Assembly (NCBI GenBank): GCA_028714055.1
Contig: JAQTNB010000017.1
Location: 1-11,020, forward strand
DNA from: Candidatus Omnitrophota bacterium
GTDB lineage: Bacteria; Omnitrophota; Gorgyraeia; Gygaellales; Profunditerraquicolaceae
DNA: 11,020 bases
Reading direction: 5' to 3'
Of the stretch, positions 1 through 7,044 are shown in pieces. How positions within the stretch are numbered: the first letter of the stretch is position 1; each line of letters opens with the position of its first letter. The position numbers were made by a program, and so were the translations under genes. Below the pieces are notes generated by a model that was given only the letters and a program-made list of their open reading frames with translations, searched no databases and was not told the origin of the DNA.

Positions 1-804
1 CTGCTTGTCGGCGTCACGGGAAACGACAAGAACAACGGGATGCTCTTCCACGAGCTTAAGAAACGCAAGATCCCCACGGGAGGGATCTTCATCGAATCGC
101 GCAGGCACACGACGGTAAAGACCCGGATCCTCGCCGGACATCAGCAGGTGGTGCGCGTTGATTGGGAGCACACCGACCCCCTGCCGCAGGAGCTTAACAG
201 GCGCATCCTGCAATTTATGCGCAAGAACATCCACCGCTATGACGCCGTGGTCATCGAGGATTACGGCAAGGGCGTCATCAATATATCGCTCCTGGAAGAG
301 CTGATCGCGCTGGCGCGAAAGCATAAAAAGGTCATTAACGTCGACCCGAAGGAAGAGAATTTCCAGTATTACCAGGGGGTGACCTGCATTACCCCGAACC
401 GCAAAGAGCTGGAGAACGCCATACGCAACCTTAAGATCAAGGATACGACCAACCGCTTTACGCTGAACAACGACCGGCTTTTCTCCGATAAGGACGTGGA
501 TGCGGCGGCTCGGCAGATCCTCACCTACCTGGAGCTGGAATCGATCCTGGTGACCCTGGGAGAGCACGGGATGCAGCTTTTTGAGCGCAGCGGCAGGCTC
601 ACCCATATACCGACCGTCGCGCAGGCGGTGTTCGATGTTTCCGGCGCCGGCGATACGGTGATCAGCACGTTTACGCTCGGCCTTTGCTCCGGCGCCACAA
701 AATTAGAAGCGGCGCACCTGGCCAATTTCGCGGCCGGCATAGTCGTGGGCAAGGTCGGGACCGCCGTGACCACGAGTAAAGAATTACTGGAAGGGATCTC
801 ATAA
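1..804 (+). CDS. hldA: D-glycero-beta-D-manno-heptose-7-phosphate kinase (RfaE1/HldA), 5'-truncated by window edge
   Basis: PfkB-family sugar kinase that would phosphorylate heptose-7-phosphate at C1 in the cytoplasm on the way to ADP-heptose for the LPS inner core. The frame is open from base 1 (LLVGVTGNDKNNG...), so the ATG at 40 is internal and the true start lies outside the window. About 60 N-terminal residues are missing compared with a typical RfaE1 kinase domain. The early QQVVRVDWE segment is characteristic of the RfaE kinase group, and the PfkB signature VSGAGDT lies near 643-657, with the catalytic Asp codon at 652-654. The protein stops right after the kinase fold, so it is the separate kinase type and not the bifunctional HldE with a fused adenylyltransferase. 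One base separates its stop from kdsB. The family is secure; another PfkB sugar specificity is possible, but the Kdo/LPS context favours heptose. Confidence 0.85.
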   Translation: MLVGVTGNDKNNGMLFHELKKRKIPTGGIFIESRRHTTVKTRILAGHQQVVRVDWEHTDPLPQELNRRILQFMRKNIHRYDAVVIEDYGKGVINISLLEELIALARKHKKVINVDPKEENFQYYQGVTCITPNRKELENAIRNLKIKDTTNRFTLNNDRLFSDKDVDAAARQILTYLELESILVTLGEHGMQLFERSGRLTHIPTVAQAVFDVSGAGDTVISTFTLGLCSGATKLEAAHLANFAAGIVVGKVGTAVTTSKELLEGIS

Positions 805-805
805 T

Positions 806-1558
806 ATGGATGTTGTAGGGATCATACCCGCGCGGTATTCATCGACGAGGTTTCAGGGAAAGGTCATCGCGGATATCCTGGGCAAGCCCATGCTGCAGCA
901 TGTCTGGGAACGGGCGCGCCAGGCGCACGCGCTGGATGATCTGATCGTCGCCTGTGATGACGAGCTGGTGGCCGATGTGGCCAAGGGTTTCGGGGCAAAG
1001 GTCGCGCTGACATCCAAGGGCCACGCCTCGGGCAGCGACAGGATCAGCGAAGTGGTCAACCCCCTGGATGTCAAGGTCGTGGTCAACATCCAGGCGGATG
1101 AACCCCTGGTCCATCCTACGATGATAGACGCCGTAGCGAGGGCGCTCCTTTCTGATCATACGGTTTCCATGGCAACGATCATGCGCAGGATCGAAGGCCT
1201 CCGGGACGCCGACGATCCCAACGTGGTCAAGGTCATAACGGATAAGAACGGGTTCGCGCTTTATTTCTCGCGCGCGGCGATCCCGTTTAAAGCGGCCAAT
1301 TCAGGAGTTGAGTCCCCGCTTTATTACAAGCACATCGGGCTCTACGGTTATACCAAGGATTTCCTTTTTACCTTCAAGAACCTGCCGGTTTCCCGGCTTG
1401 AGGCAACGGAATGCCTGGAGCAGCTGCGGGTCCTTGAGGAAGGTTTCCGTATCAAGGTCATCGAGACTTCCTATGACACGATCGGAGTGGACGTGCCCGA
1501 GGACCTGGAGAAGGTCAAAGATGCGTTGAACAGGGAAAAAGAAAATGCGCGAAGTTAA
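806..1558 (+). CDS. kdsB: 3-deoxy-manno-octulosonate cytidylyltransferase (CMP-Kdo synthetase)
   Basis: Activates Kdo with CTP to CMP-Kdo and pyrophosphate, the donor used for lipid A glycosylation; a cytoplasmic, Mg-dependent enzyme. The 250-residue length is normal for KdsB. The N-terminal nucleotide-binding loop IIPARYSSTRFQGK (residues 6-19) carries the conserved Arg15 and Lys19. NIQADEP (94-100) is the metal/CTP motif, usually written NxQGDEP, with Ala replacing Gly here. SGSDRI (75-80), the central LYFSRAAIP (152-160) and the C-terminal GVDVPEDL (227-234), with a conserved Asp, complete the family pattern. The start at 806 is preceded by AAGGGA at 791-796. The 3' end overlaps kdsA by 14 bases in another frame, which suggests translational coupling. 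Confidence 0.96.
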   Translation: MDVVGIIPARYSSTRFQGKVIADILGKPMLQHVWERARQAHALDDLIVACDDELVADVAKGFGAKVALTSKGHASGSDRISEVVNPLDVKVVVNIQADEPLVHPTMIDAVARALLSDHTVSMATIMRRIEGLRDADDPNVVKVITDKNGFALYFSRAAIPFKAANSGVESPLYYKHIGLYGYTKDFLFTFKNLPVSRLEATECLEQLRVLEEGFRIKVIETSYDTIGVDVPEDLEKVKDALNREKENARS

Positions 1559-2363
1559 AATAGGGGATATCGCGATCGGAGGGGAAAGGCCGCTTGTCCT
1601 TATTGCCGGCCCGTGCGTGATCGAATCCGAAAAGTCATGCCTGGAAACAGCGGCCGCGATAAAAGAGATCGCGCGCTCCTGCGGCATGCCCTTTGTTTTC
1701 AAATCGAGTTTTGACAAGGCAAACCGCCTTTCTGCCGGGTCGTTCCGCGGCCCGGGCCTGGCCAAGGGGCTTGCGGTTTTGCGCAAGGTAAAAAAACAGC
1801 TTAAGGTCCCGGTGCTCAGCGACGTGCACTGCCGCAGCGAGATCGCAAAGGCAGCCGCGGTGCTGGATATCATTCAGATACCGGCGCTTTTGTGCCGCCA
1901 GACGGATATCCTGCTTTCCGCGGCAAAGACCGGCAAGGTGGTCAATATCAAGAAGGGCCAGTTCCTGGCGCCCTGGGATATCCTGCCGATCCTGAAAAAA
2001 GCTGAGCGTGCCGGCAGCAAAAAGATCATCCTGACCGAACGCGGCGCGTCATTCGGCTATAATAACCTGGTTTCGGACCTGCGCAGCCTTAAGATCATGC
2101 GGGAATTCGGGTATCCGGTCGTCTATGATGCCACTCACAGCGTGCAGCTTCCCGGAGGCAAAGGCACCTGCTCTTCCGGGCAGCGCGAGTTTGTTTCCGG
2201 GCTGACCCGGGCGGCAGCGGCATTCGGCTGCGACGGCTTATTTTTAGAGGTGCATCATGACCCGGATAAGGCGCTTTGCGACGGGCCGAACATGATAGAT
2301 CTGAGAGAACTGGAAAAACTGTTAAAGCAGGTGCGGTCGATCGAGGATGCGCTATGGCTATGA
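1545..2363 (+). CDS. kdsA: 3-deoxy-8-phosphooctulonate synthase (Kdo-8-P synthase), metal-dependent type
   Basis: Condenses phosphoenolpyruvate with arabinose-5-phosphate to Kdo-8-phosphate. It is 272 residues long with the usual motifs: AGPCVIES (21-28), FKSSFDKANR (52-61), DVH (93-95), KKGQFLAPWD (136-145), TERG (164-167), DATHSVQLPGG (195-205). Cys24, His198, Glu235 and Asp246 fall at the same relative spacing (174, 37, 11) as the metal ligands I recall for the Aquifex aeolicus enzyme (Cys11, His185, Glu222, Asp233). Metal-independent enzymes such as that of E. coli have Asn in place of the Cys. This therefore reads as the metal-dependent class. The start at 1545 lies inside the kdsB 3' end, with AGGGA at 1532-1536 eight bases upstream. 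Its own stop overlaps the start of kdsD. Confidence 0.97.
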   Translation: MREVKIGDIAIGGERPLVLIAGPCVIESEKSCLETAAAIKEIARSCGMPFVFKSSFDKANRLSAGSFRGPGLAKGLAVLRKVKKQLKVPVLSDVHCRSEIAKAAAVLDIIQIPALLCRQTDILLSAAKTGKVVNIKKGQFLAPWDILPILKKAERAGSKKIILTERGASFGYNNLVSDLRSLKIMREFGYPVVYDATHSVQLPGGKGTCSSGQREFVSGLTRAAAAFGCDGLFLEVHHDPDKALCDGPNMIDLRELEKLLKQVRSIEDALWL

Positions 2364-3325
2364 AAAACATGGTGGCCAGGGCCCGGCAGGTCTTTGATAT
2401 CGAGGCTGCCGCGGTAAAAGGCCTCAAAGACAGGGTGGGAGGGCATTTCGTCAAGGCGGTTGAATTGATGCAGAAGACCAAGGGCAGGGTCGTGGTGAGC
2501 GGCATGGGAAAGACCGGCATCATCGCCCAGAAGTTTTCGGCTACCTTGGCTTCTACCGGCACCCCGAGCCTGTTTCTGCATACCGCCGAGGCAATACACG
2601 GAGACCTGGGAAGGGTCACGGCCCAGGATTTAGTCGTCATCATATCGAACAGCGGAGGAGGAGAAGAGATGAAACAGCTCCTGCCTCTTTTAAAGAAGAT
2701 CGGAACGCGCATCATCGCCCTGACAGGGAACAGTCAATCGCTCCTGGCGCGTTACAGCGACGTCGTGCTGGACGTTTCGGTCAAAAAGGAAGCCTGCCCC
2801 CTGGGGCTTGCGCCTACCGCATCCACCACCGCGACGCTTGCCATGACAGACGCCCTGGCGGTATGCCTCCTTGAGTGCAAGGAATTTAAAGCGGAAGATT
2901 TTGCGTTCTTTCATCCGGGTGGCGCGTTAGGCAAACGCCTGCTTTTGAAGGTTGAAGACATCATGCGCACCGGAAAGAGAAACCCCATTGTCGGCCAGGA
3001 GAAAAAGGTGAGCGAAGTCCTGCTTGAGATCACCGAGTCGCGCGCCGGATCGGCAACGGTCGTGGATAAGAAGGGCAGGCTCGTCGGGATATTTACCGAC
3101 GGCGACCTGCGAAGGCATCTTGAGACCGACAAAGACCTGACGGGCCGCAGGATCAAGGAAGTGATGACCCGCGACCCCCGGGTCGTGACGAAGGGTATGC
3201 TTGCGGCAGAGGCGATGCATGTGCTGCAGGAGAAAAAGATCGACGAGGTGCCGGTGGTCGATCAACGGATGCGCCCGGTAGGGCTCCTGGACGTGCAGGA
3301 CTTGCTGCGGGCGGGGCTGGTGTAA
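2354..3325 (+). CDS. kdsD: Arabinose-5-phosphate isomerase (KpsF/GutQ family, SIS plus two CBS domains)
   Basis: Interconverts ribulose-5-phosphate and arabinose-5-phosphate, the first committed step toward Kdo. From the chosen start the protein has 323 residues (E. coli KdsD has 328). An N-terminal SIS sugar-isomerase domain covers about residues 35-185, with SGMGKTG (49-55), SNSGGGEE (98-105) and FHPGGALGKR (186-195). Lys53, Glu105, Glu146 and His187 each sit six residues before the catalytic Lys59, Glu111, Glu152 and His193 reported for E. coli KdsD. Two CBS domains follow, about 203-258 and 268-323. The frame is open further upstream to an ATG at 2276, but that extension would overlap kdsA by 88 bases. 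GAGGA at 2343-2347 sits six bases before the ATG at 2354, so I chose that start; ATG 2360 is a second possibility. Confidence 0.94.
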   Translation: MAMKNMVARARQVFDIEAAAVKGLKDRVGGHFVKAVELMQKTKGRVVVSGMGKTGIIAQKFSATLASTGTPSLFLHTAEAIHGDLGRVTAQDLVVIISNSGGGEEMKQLLPLLKKIGTRIIALTGNSQSLLARYSDVVLDVSVKKEACPLGLAPTASTTATLAMTDALAVCLLECKEFKAEDFAFFHPGGALGKRLLLKVEDIMRTGKRNPIVGQEKKVSEVLLEITESRAGSATVVDKKGRLVGIFTDGDLRRHLETDKDLTGRRIKEVMTRDPRVVTKGMLAAEAMHVLQEKKIDEVPVVDQRMRPVGLLDVQDLLRAGLV

Positions 3326-3331
3326 AAGGCC

Positions 3332-3871
3332 ATGGGTGTTGCGATCGAAGAGACCATCATGAAGCTTGCCCGCGATGTACGCATCCTGCTTTTGGATGTG
3401 GATGGCGTCCTGACCGACGGCAGGATCATATACGATTCCAAGGGAAGAGATTCCAAGTTCTTTGACGTGCATGACGGCCTGGGGGTGTACCTTTTGAAAA
3501 AAGCGGGGATCCCCACCGTCCTTATTACGGCCAAGGGTTCACGCTGCATCAAGCCGCGCGCCCGCGACATGCGGGTAGAGGCGGTCTTTGCGGATGTCTC
3601 TCCCAAAAGCAAGGTCCTGGAAAAGATCCTGCGTACCTTCGGTCTCAAGGCCCATCAGGCCTGCTTTGTGGGCGATGACCTGGTGGACCTGTGCCTGATG
3701 AAGCGCGTGGGTTTTCCGGTCGCCGTCTTCAACGCGGCTCCCGAGATCAAGCTGGCCGCGCGCTACATCACCATCAGGCACGGAGGAAGGGGAGCGGTGC
3801 GCGAAGTCGCCGAGACGATATTAAAGGCCCAGGGGAAATGGCATGAGGCTGTGGCAGCGTATGATATATAG
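3332..3871 (+). CDS. kdsC: 3-deoxy-D-manno-octulosonate 8-phosphate phosphatase (HAD family, KdsC)
   Basis: Removes phosphate from Kdo-8-P to give Kdo, closing the pathway between KdsA and KdsB. It is a small, capless C0-type HAD phosphatase of 179 residues, as expected for KdsC, which works as a tetramer. Motif I is LLDVDGVLTDG (20-30), with nucleophile Asp22 and acid/base Asp24. Motif II is VLITAKGS (63-70), where many KdsC proteins have ITGR. Motif III Lys is probably in SPKSK (90-94). Motif IV is GDDLVDL (114-120). FDVHDGLG (44-51) is a KdsC hallmark. The start is uncertain. ATG 3332 has AAAAGG only two bases upstream, whereas ATG 3359 has GAAGAG at 3347-3352 with good spacing and would give 170 residues beginning MKLARDVRIL. 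The gene's 3' end overlaps the next gene by 29 bases. Confidence 0.92.
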   Translation: MGVAIEETIMKLARDVRILLLDVDGVLTDGRIIYDSKGRDSKFFDVHDGLGVYLLKKAGIPTVLITAKGSRCIKPRARDMRVEAVFADVSPKSKVLEKILRTFGLKAHQACFVGDDLVDLCLMKRVGFPVAVFNAAPEIKLAARYITIRHGGRGAVREVAETILKAQGKWHEAVAAYDI

Positions 3872-4790
3872 GAAATGTCCGCCGCTGGCGGCGGCGCTTA
3901 TCGCGGGTTTATTGGCTCTGTCTTCGCCTGCCTTGGCGGCGCGGGAGCAGGTCCCCGAGGGGCCGTCTGATCAGCAGATCAGCGATTTTTCCATTGCCGG
4001 TTACGGGGACAAAGGCAAAAAGACCTGGGACCTTGCCGGCAAGTCCGCGGATATCTTCAGCGACGTCATCAAGCTCAACGACATCGTGGGAAACCTCTAC
4101 GGGGAGAAAGAACAGATCAAGCTCAGCGCCGATAAGGGCGATTTTAACAAGGAACAGGGAAGGGTCCATCTTGAGCAGAACGTCGTGGTCACCACCTCTT
4201 CCGGGGCCAGGCTCCTGACCGCCTCTCTTGACTGGGACAGGAAGAACCAGACGGTGAGCACCAGCGACGTGGTGAATATCGAACGTCAGAACATGGTGGC
4301 GGTCGCTGCCGGCGCAACGGGACAGCCGAACCTTAACCGGGTAACGCTTGAAAAGGACGTGACCGTAAATATAAACCCTCCCGAGAAAACCCCTCAAAAG
4401 GAGGCCTCGGAGACTTCAAAGACCGTGATCACCTGTGACGGCCCCCTGGAGATAGATTATGAAAAGAACGTCGCGGTCTTTAACAAGAATGTCAAGGTCG
4501 ACCGGACGGACATGCAGATCTACAGCGATATGATGTTCGTGTATTTCCTGGCCGGCGACCCCGCGCCCGAAAGCGCCGGGAGCAAAGAATCATCCGGCAT
4601 GCAGCAGATGAACAGCAAGATCGACAAGATAGTCTCCCGCGGGAACGTCAAGATCGTGCGGGGAGAGAACGTTTCTTTCAGCGATGAAGCGACATACACG
4701 GCCGCGGACAGGAAGATCACGCTTTCCGGCAAACCGAAGCTGGTGATCTATTCCACGGAGGGGATGGGTAATGCATCTTTTGGAAATTAA
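3843..4790 (+). CDS. LptC-LptA-like periplasmic LPS transport protein (apparent fusion, OstA-like domains)
   Basis: Likely forms part of the periplasmic bridge carrying LPS from the inner to the outer membrane. It has 315 residues. Residues 12-32 are hydrophobic and end in SPALA, which looks like a signal peptide cleaved after Ala32, though an uncleaved anchor as in LptC is possible. Residues about 60-177 follow an LptC-like beta pattern (TWDLAGKSADI, then LSADKGDFNKEQGRVHLEQNV, the WDRKNQTVST strand and the VTLEKDVTVNI strand). After a Pro/Lys/Glu-rich linker (178-193), residues 194-305 match the OstA/LptA repeat style (GPLEIDYEKNVAVF..NVKV, IVSRGNVKIVRGE, EATYTAADRKITLSG). AGGGGA at 3831-3836 supports the start at 3843. 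It overlaps kdsC upstream and lptB downstream, which strongly supports an Lpt role. Family assignment is good; the two-domain reading is inference from pattern, not from a profile search. Confidence 0.78.
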   Translation: MRLWQRMIYRKCPPLAAALIAGLLALSSPALAAREQVPEGPSDQQISDFSIAGYGDKGKKTWDLAGKSADIFSDVIKLNDIVGNLYGEKEQIKLSADKGDFNKEQGRVHLEQNVVVTTSSGARLLTASLDWDRKNQTVSTSDVVNIERQNMVAVAAGATGQPNLNRVTLEKDVTVNINPPEKTPQKEASETSKTVITCDGPLEIDYEKNVAVFNKNVKVDRTDMQIYSDMMFVYFLAGDPAPESAGSKESSGMQQMNSKIDKIVSRGNVKIVRGENVSFSDEATYTAADRKITLSGKPKLVIYSTEGMGNASFGN

Positions 4791-5493
4791 GGGGCTGGAA
4801 AAATCTTACGGCGGCAGGGACGTGGTCAAGGGGGTGGATATCCTTGTCAAGCGCGGTGAGATCGTCGGGCTCCTGGGGCCTAACGGCGCCGGAAAGACCA
4901 CGACCTTTTACATGGTGGTCGGGGTCGTCCCTCCCAAGAAAGGCTCCATCGTTTTCGATAACCAGGACATAACCAGGCTTCCCATACACGAACGTTCCCG
5001 TTACGGCATAGGGTATCTGGCGCAGGAGCCTTCCGTATTCAGGAAATTAAGCGTGGAAGAGAACATCATGGCGATCCTGGAGACCCTTCCGATAGGAAGG
5101 AAAGAAAGAAGGCACAGGCTCTCATCGCTGCTCGATGAATTGAAGATATCGCACCTTGCCAGAAGCAAGGCATATACGCTTTCCGGCGGGGAACGCAGGC
5201 GCCTTGAGATAACCCGGGCGCTGGTGACCAACCCCTCTTTTATCCTGCTCGATGAGCCTTTTTCGGGGATCGACCCGATCGTCGTCTCCGAAGCCCAGGA
5301 GATCATCAGGGAGCTCAAAGATAAAGGCCTGGGCATACTCCTGACGGACCATAATGTGCGCGAGACCCTTTCGATCACCGACCGGGCGTACTTGATCGCC
5401 GACGGCCGCATCCTTATCTCCGGGACGGCGGATGACCTTATCAACAACCCCAAGGCCAGGGAGATCTACCTTGGGGCAAAATTCAGCATGTAA
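4771..5493 (+). CDS. lptB: LPS export ABC transporter ATP-binding protein LptB
   Basis: ATPase that, with LptF and LptG, extracts LPS from the inner membrane and drives it into the LptC-LptA bridge. All nucleotide-binding motifs are present in 240 residues, the usual size: Walker A GPNGAGKT (36-43), Q-loop Gln85 in YLAQEPSVF, signature LSGGE (137-141), Walker B LLDEP with Glu162, D-loop SGID (165-168) and switch His194 in LTDHNVRE. The stretch QEPSVFRKLSVEENI (85-99) and the C-terminal region are typical of LptB and not of the similar LivF/LivG ATPases. The start overlaps the previous gene by 20 bases and has GGAGGGG at 4757-4763, seven bases upstream. lptF and lptG are not in this window. 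Confidence 0.95.
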   Translation: MHLLEIKGLEKSYGGRDVVKGVDILVKRGEIVGLLGPNGAGKTTTFYMVVGVVPPKKGSIVFDNQDITRLPIHERSRYGIGYLAQEPSVFRKLSVEENIMAILETLPIGRKERRHRLSSLLDELKISHLARSKAYTLSGGERRRLEITRALVTNPSFILLDEPFSGIDPIVVSEAQEIIRELKDKGLGILLTDHNVRETLSITDRAYLIADGRILISGTADDLINNPKAREIYLGAKFSM

Positions 5494-5501
5494 ACTACTT
5501 A

Positions 5502-5508
5502 AGAGGAG
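5502..5508 (+). promoter_or_regulatory. Ribosome binding site of tig
   Basis: AGAGGAG lies ten bases before the ATG at 5519, inside the 25-base gap after lptB. This is the first clear, non-overlapping ribosome site after the LPS cluster. No recognisable -35/-10 pair or terminator hairpin was seen in this short gap. Confidence 0.7.
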
Positions 5509-5518
5509 CTAAACTTCC

Positions 5519-6394
5519 ATGAAGACAGCAGTGAAGAAATTGGACGATACCAGGCGGGAACTTACCATCCACCTTGAAGGCGATACGGTAAAGAATAAAT
5601 TTGAAGAGGTCTTTGAACGCATTACCAAGGAGGCCAAGGTCCCGGGTTTCAGGCCGGGCCATGCCCCGCGCGATATCGTGGAGAAGAATTTCTCCTCACG
5701 CGCGAACCAAATGGTCCTGGAGGAACTGATCCCCGACATTTACCACGAGGCGGTCAAGAAAGAAGGCTGGGAAGTGCTTGAATCCCCCGAGATATCGGAT
5801 GTCGCGCTTGAGCGCAGCACCCTTTCTTTTAAGGCGGTGGTGGAGATCGCGCCGGAAGTGGACGTTAAGAATTATAAAGGGATAAAAGTCGAATATAAGA
5901 AGATCGAGGTCAAACCCGATGAGGTCCAGCGCAGTATCGACGCGCTGAAGGAATCGCGCAAGCTGAGCGCGGCGGATGACGCCCTTGCCAAGAGCCTGGG
6001 GTATCCGACCCTGGAGGAATTAAAGCAGGTGATCGCCAACCAGCTTTTTGCGCAGAAATCACAGCAGCAGCACAAAAATATTGAAGCACACCTCGTCGAT
6101 ACCCTGGTTGATGCGTTGGATTTTAAACTCCCTCAGTCGCTGGTCGCCCGTCAGTCGGAAGAGCTGCTGCGGCAGGCCAAGCTTGACCTTGCGCTTCAGG
6201 GAGTAAGCAGGGAGAAGATCCAGGAGCAGGAAAACACCATGCGCGAGAAGCTTCAGCCGCAGGCCAAAAAGCAGGTCAAGGTCTACCTGGTGCTGGCCGC
6301 GATAGCCAAGAAAGAAAATATCCCCCTGGAAGATCAGATGTCCCAGCAGGTCCTGGAATTGTTGCTTAAGGAAGCGGATTGGCACGCTTCATAA
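5519..6394 (+). CDS. tig: Trigger factor lacking the FKBP-type prolyl isomerase domain
   Basis: Ribosome-associated chaperone that would shield nascent chains at the exit tunnel. The N-terminal ribosome-binding domain (about 1-112) is intact, with the tunnel-docking motif PGFRPGHAP (42-50). The linker helix (about 113-148, YKGIKVEYKKIEVKPDEV...) is present. In typical trigger factors of about 430 residues an FKBP-like PPIase domain follows. Here the chain passes from LKESRKLS (143-150) straight into ADDALAKSLGYPTLEEL (152-168), which resembles the start of the C-terminal substrate-binding domain. The reading frame is unbroken, and the remaining helical C-terminal domain (about 151-291) also looks somewhat short. 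The protein is therefore 291 residues. It lies directly before clpP, a common tig-clpP arrangement. I read it as a functional, domain-reduced form and not a pseudogene. Confidence 0.9.
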   Translation: MKTAVKKLDDTRRELTIHLEGDTVKNKFEEVFERITKEAKVPGFRPGHAPRDIVEKNFSSRANQMVLEELIPDIYHEAVKKEGWEVLESPEISDVALERSTLSFKAVVEIAPEVDVKNYKGIKVEYKKIEVKPDEVQRSIDALKESRKLSAADDALAKSLGYPTLEELKQVIANQLFAQKSQQQHKNIEAHLVDTLVDALDFKLPQSLVARQSEELLRQAKLDLALQGVSREKIQEQENTMREKLQPQAKKQVKVYLVLAAIAKKENIPLEDQMSQQVLELLLKEADWHAS

Positions 6395-6418
6395 AGAAAC
6401 AGCCGTAATCTTAAAACC

Positions 6419-6423
6419 GGAGG
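6419..6423 (+). promoter_or_regulatory. Ribosome binding site of clpP
   Basis: GGAGG is five bases before the ATG at 6429, in the 34-base gap between tig and clpP. No terminator hairpin or convincing promoter was seen in this gap, so tig and clpP are probably co-transcribed. Confidence 0.75.
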
Positions 6424-6428
6424 TATAT

Positions 6429-7037
6429 ATGAGCGGCGAGAAAATGCAGACGCTTGTCCCCATGGTCATCGAACAGACGTCCCGCGGGTATGAACGTGCC
6501 TACGATATCTACTCGCGCCTTTTAAAGGACCGTATTATTTTCATCGGCACCCCTATCGACGATAACGTGGCAAACCTGGTCATCGCCCAGATGCTTTTCC
6601 TGCAGATGGAGGACGTTGCCAAGGACATCAACATCTACATCAATTCTCCGGGAGGATCGGTCACGGCGGGCCTGGCGATCTACGATACCATGCAGTTCGT
6701 CAAATGCGACGTCGCCACCTACTGCGTAGGCCAGGCCTCCAGTATGGGGGCCTTGTTGTTGACGGCGGGCACGAAGGGAAAACGCCAGACGCTGCCGAAT
6801 TCACGGATCATGATCCATCAGCCCTGGGGAGGCGTTCAGGGCCCGGCAGAGGATATTTCCCGCCACGCCAAGGAGATCCTTAAGATGCGTGACCGGATCA
6901 ACGAGATATTGGCGTTGCATACGGGAATGACCCTGGAGAAGATCCAGAAGGATACCGACCGCGATTATTTTATGTCGGCGGAGGAAGCCAAAGAATACGG
7001 TTTGGTTGACGAAGTGATAATCGGCAAAAAGAAATAA
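6429..7037 (+). CDS. clpP: ATP-dependent Clp protease proteolytic subunit
   Basis: Serine peptidase that forms the two-ring proteolytic chamber used by Clp/Hsp100 unfoldases to degrade regulatory and damaged proteins. The 202-residue length is normal. The catalytic triad is visible: Ser105 in GQASSMGA, His130 in MIHQPWGG, and Asp179 in TDRDYFMSAEEA. The spacings (25 and 49) equal those of E. coli ClpP. SPGGSVTAGLAIYD (73-86) is the conserved oxyanion-hole region. A short N-terminal extension before the YDIYSRLL segment may include a processed propeptide. It follows tig; the partner ATPase gene clpX, often the next gene, is not here. Confidence 0.98.
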   Translation: MSGEKMQTLVPMVIEQTSRGYERAYDIYSRLLKDRIIFIGTPIDDNVANLVIAQMLFLQMEDVAKDINIYINSPGGSVTAGLAIYDTMQFVKCDVATYCVGQASSMGALLLTAGTKGKRQTLPNSRIMIHQPWGGVQGPAEDISRHAKEILKMRDRINEILALHTGMTLEKIQKDTDRDYFMSAEEAKEYGLVDEVIIGKKK

Positions 7038-7044
7038 AAAGGAG
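7038..7044 (+). promoter_or_regulatory. Ribosome binding site of the class V aminotransferase gene
   Basis: AAAGGAG begins immediately after the clpP stop and is six bases before the ATG at 7051. The gap is only 13 bases, so transcription probably reads through from clpP. Confidence 0.7.

Noticed and set aside
1..804. Bifunctional HldE (kinase plus adenylyltransferase)
   Set aside because: A stop at 802-804 directly follows the kinase fold, and the next gene is kdsB, not a RfaE2-type domain.
1301..1873. Long open frame on the minus strand (190 codons)
   Set aside because: It lies wholly opposite the strongly supported kdsB and kdsA genes, shows no recognisable family motif, and is expected from GC-rich codon use.
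2276..2353. N-terminal extension of kdsD by 26 codons
   Set aside because: It would overlap kdsA by 88 bases, has no family similarity, and the ATG at 2354 has a well-spaced GAGGA and gives the normal family length.
2095..2715. Minus-strand open frame of 206 codons
   Set aside because: Antisense shadow of kdsA and kdsD with low-complexity Ser/Arg/Pro-rich translation and no motif.
2927..3472. Minus-strand open frame of 181 codons, His/Asp-rich
   Set aside because: Antisense to the kdsD CBS region and kdsC; composition is what a complement of a GC-rich gene gives, and no family was recognised.
5494..5518. Promoter or terminator between lptB and tig
   Set aside because: Only 25 bases, holding a ribosome site; no inverted repeat with a T-run and no -35/-10 pair was visible.
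5519..6394. tig as a pseudogene or frameshifted gene
   Set aside because: The frame is unbroken from a strong ribosome site to the stop, and residues on both sides of the missing domain match trigger factor; a domain-lacking functional gene fits better.
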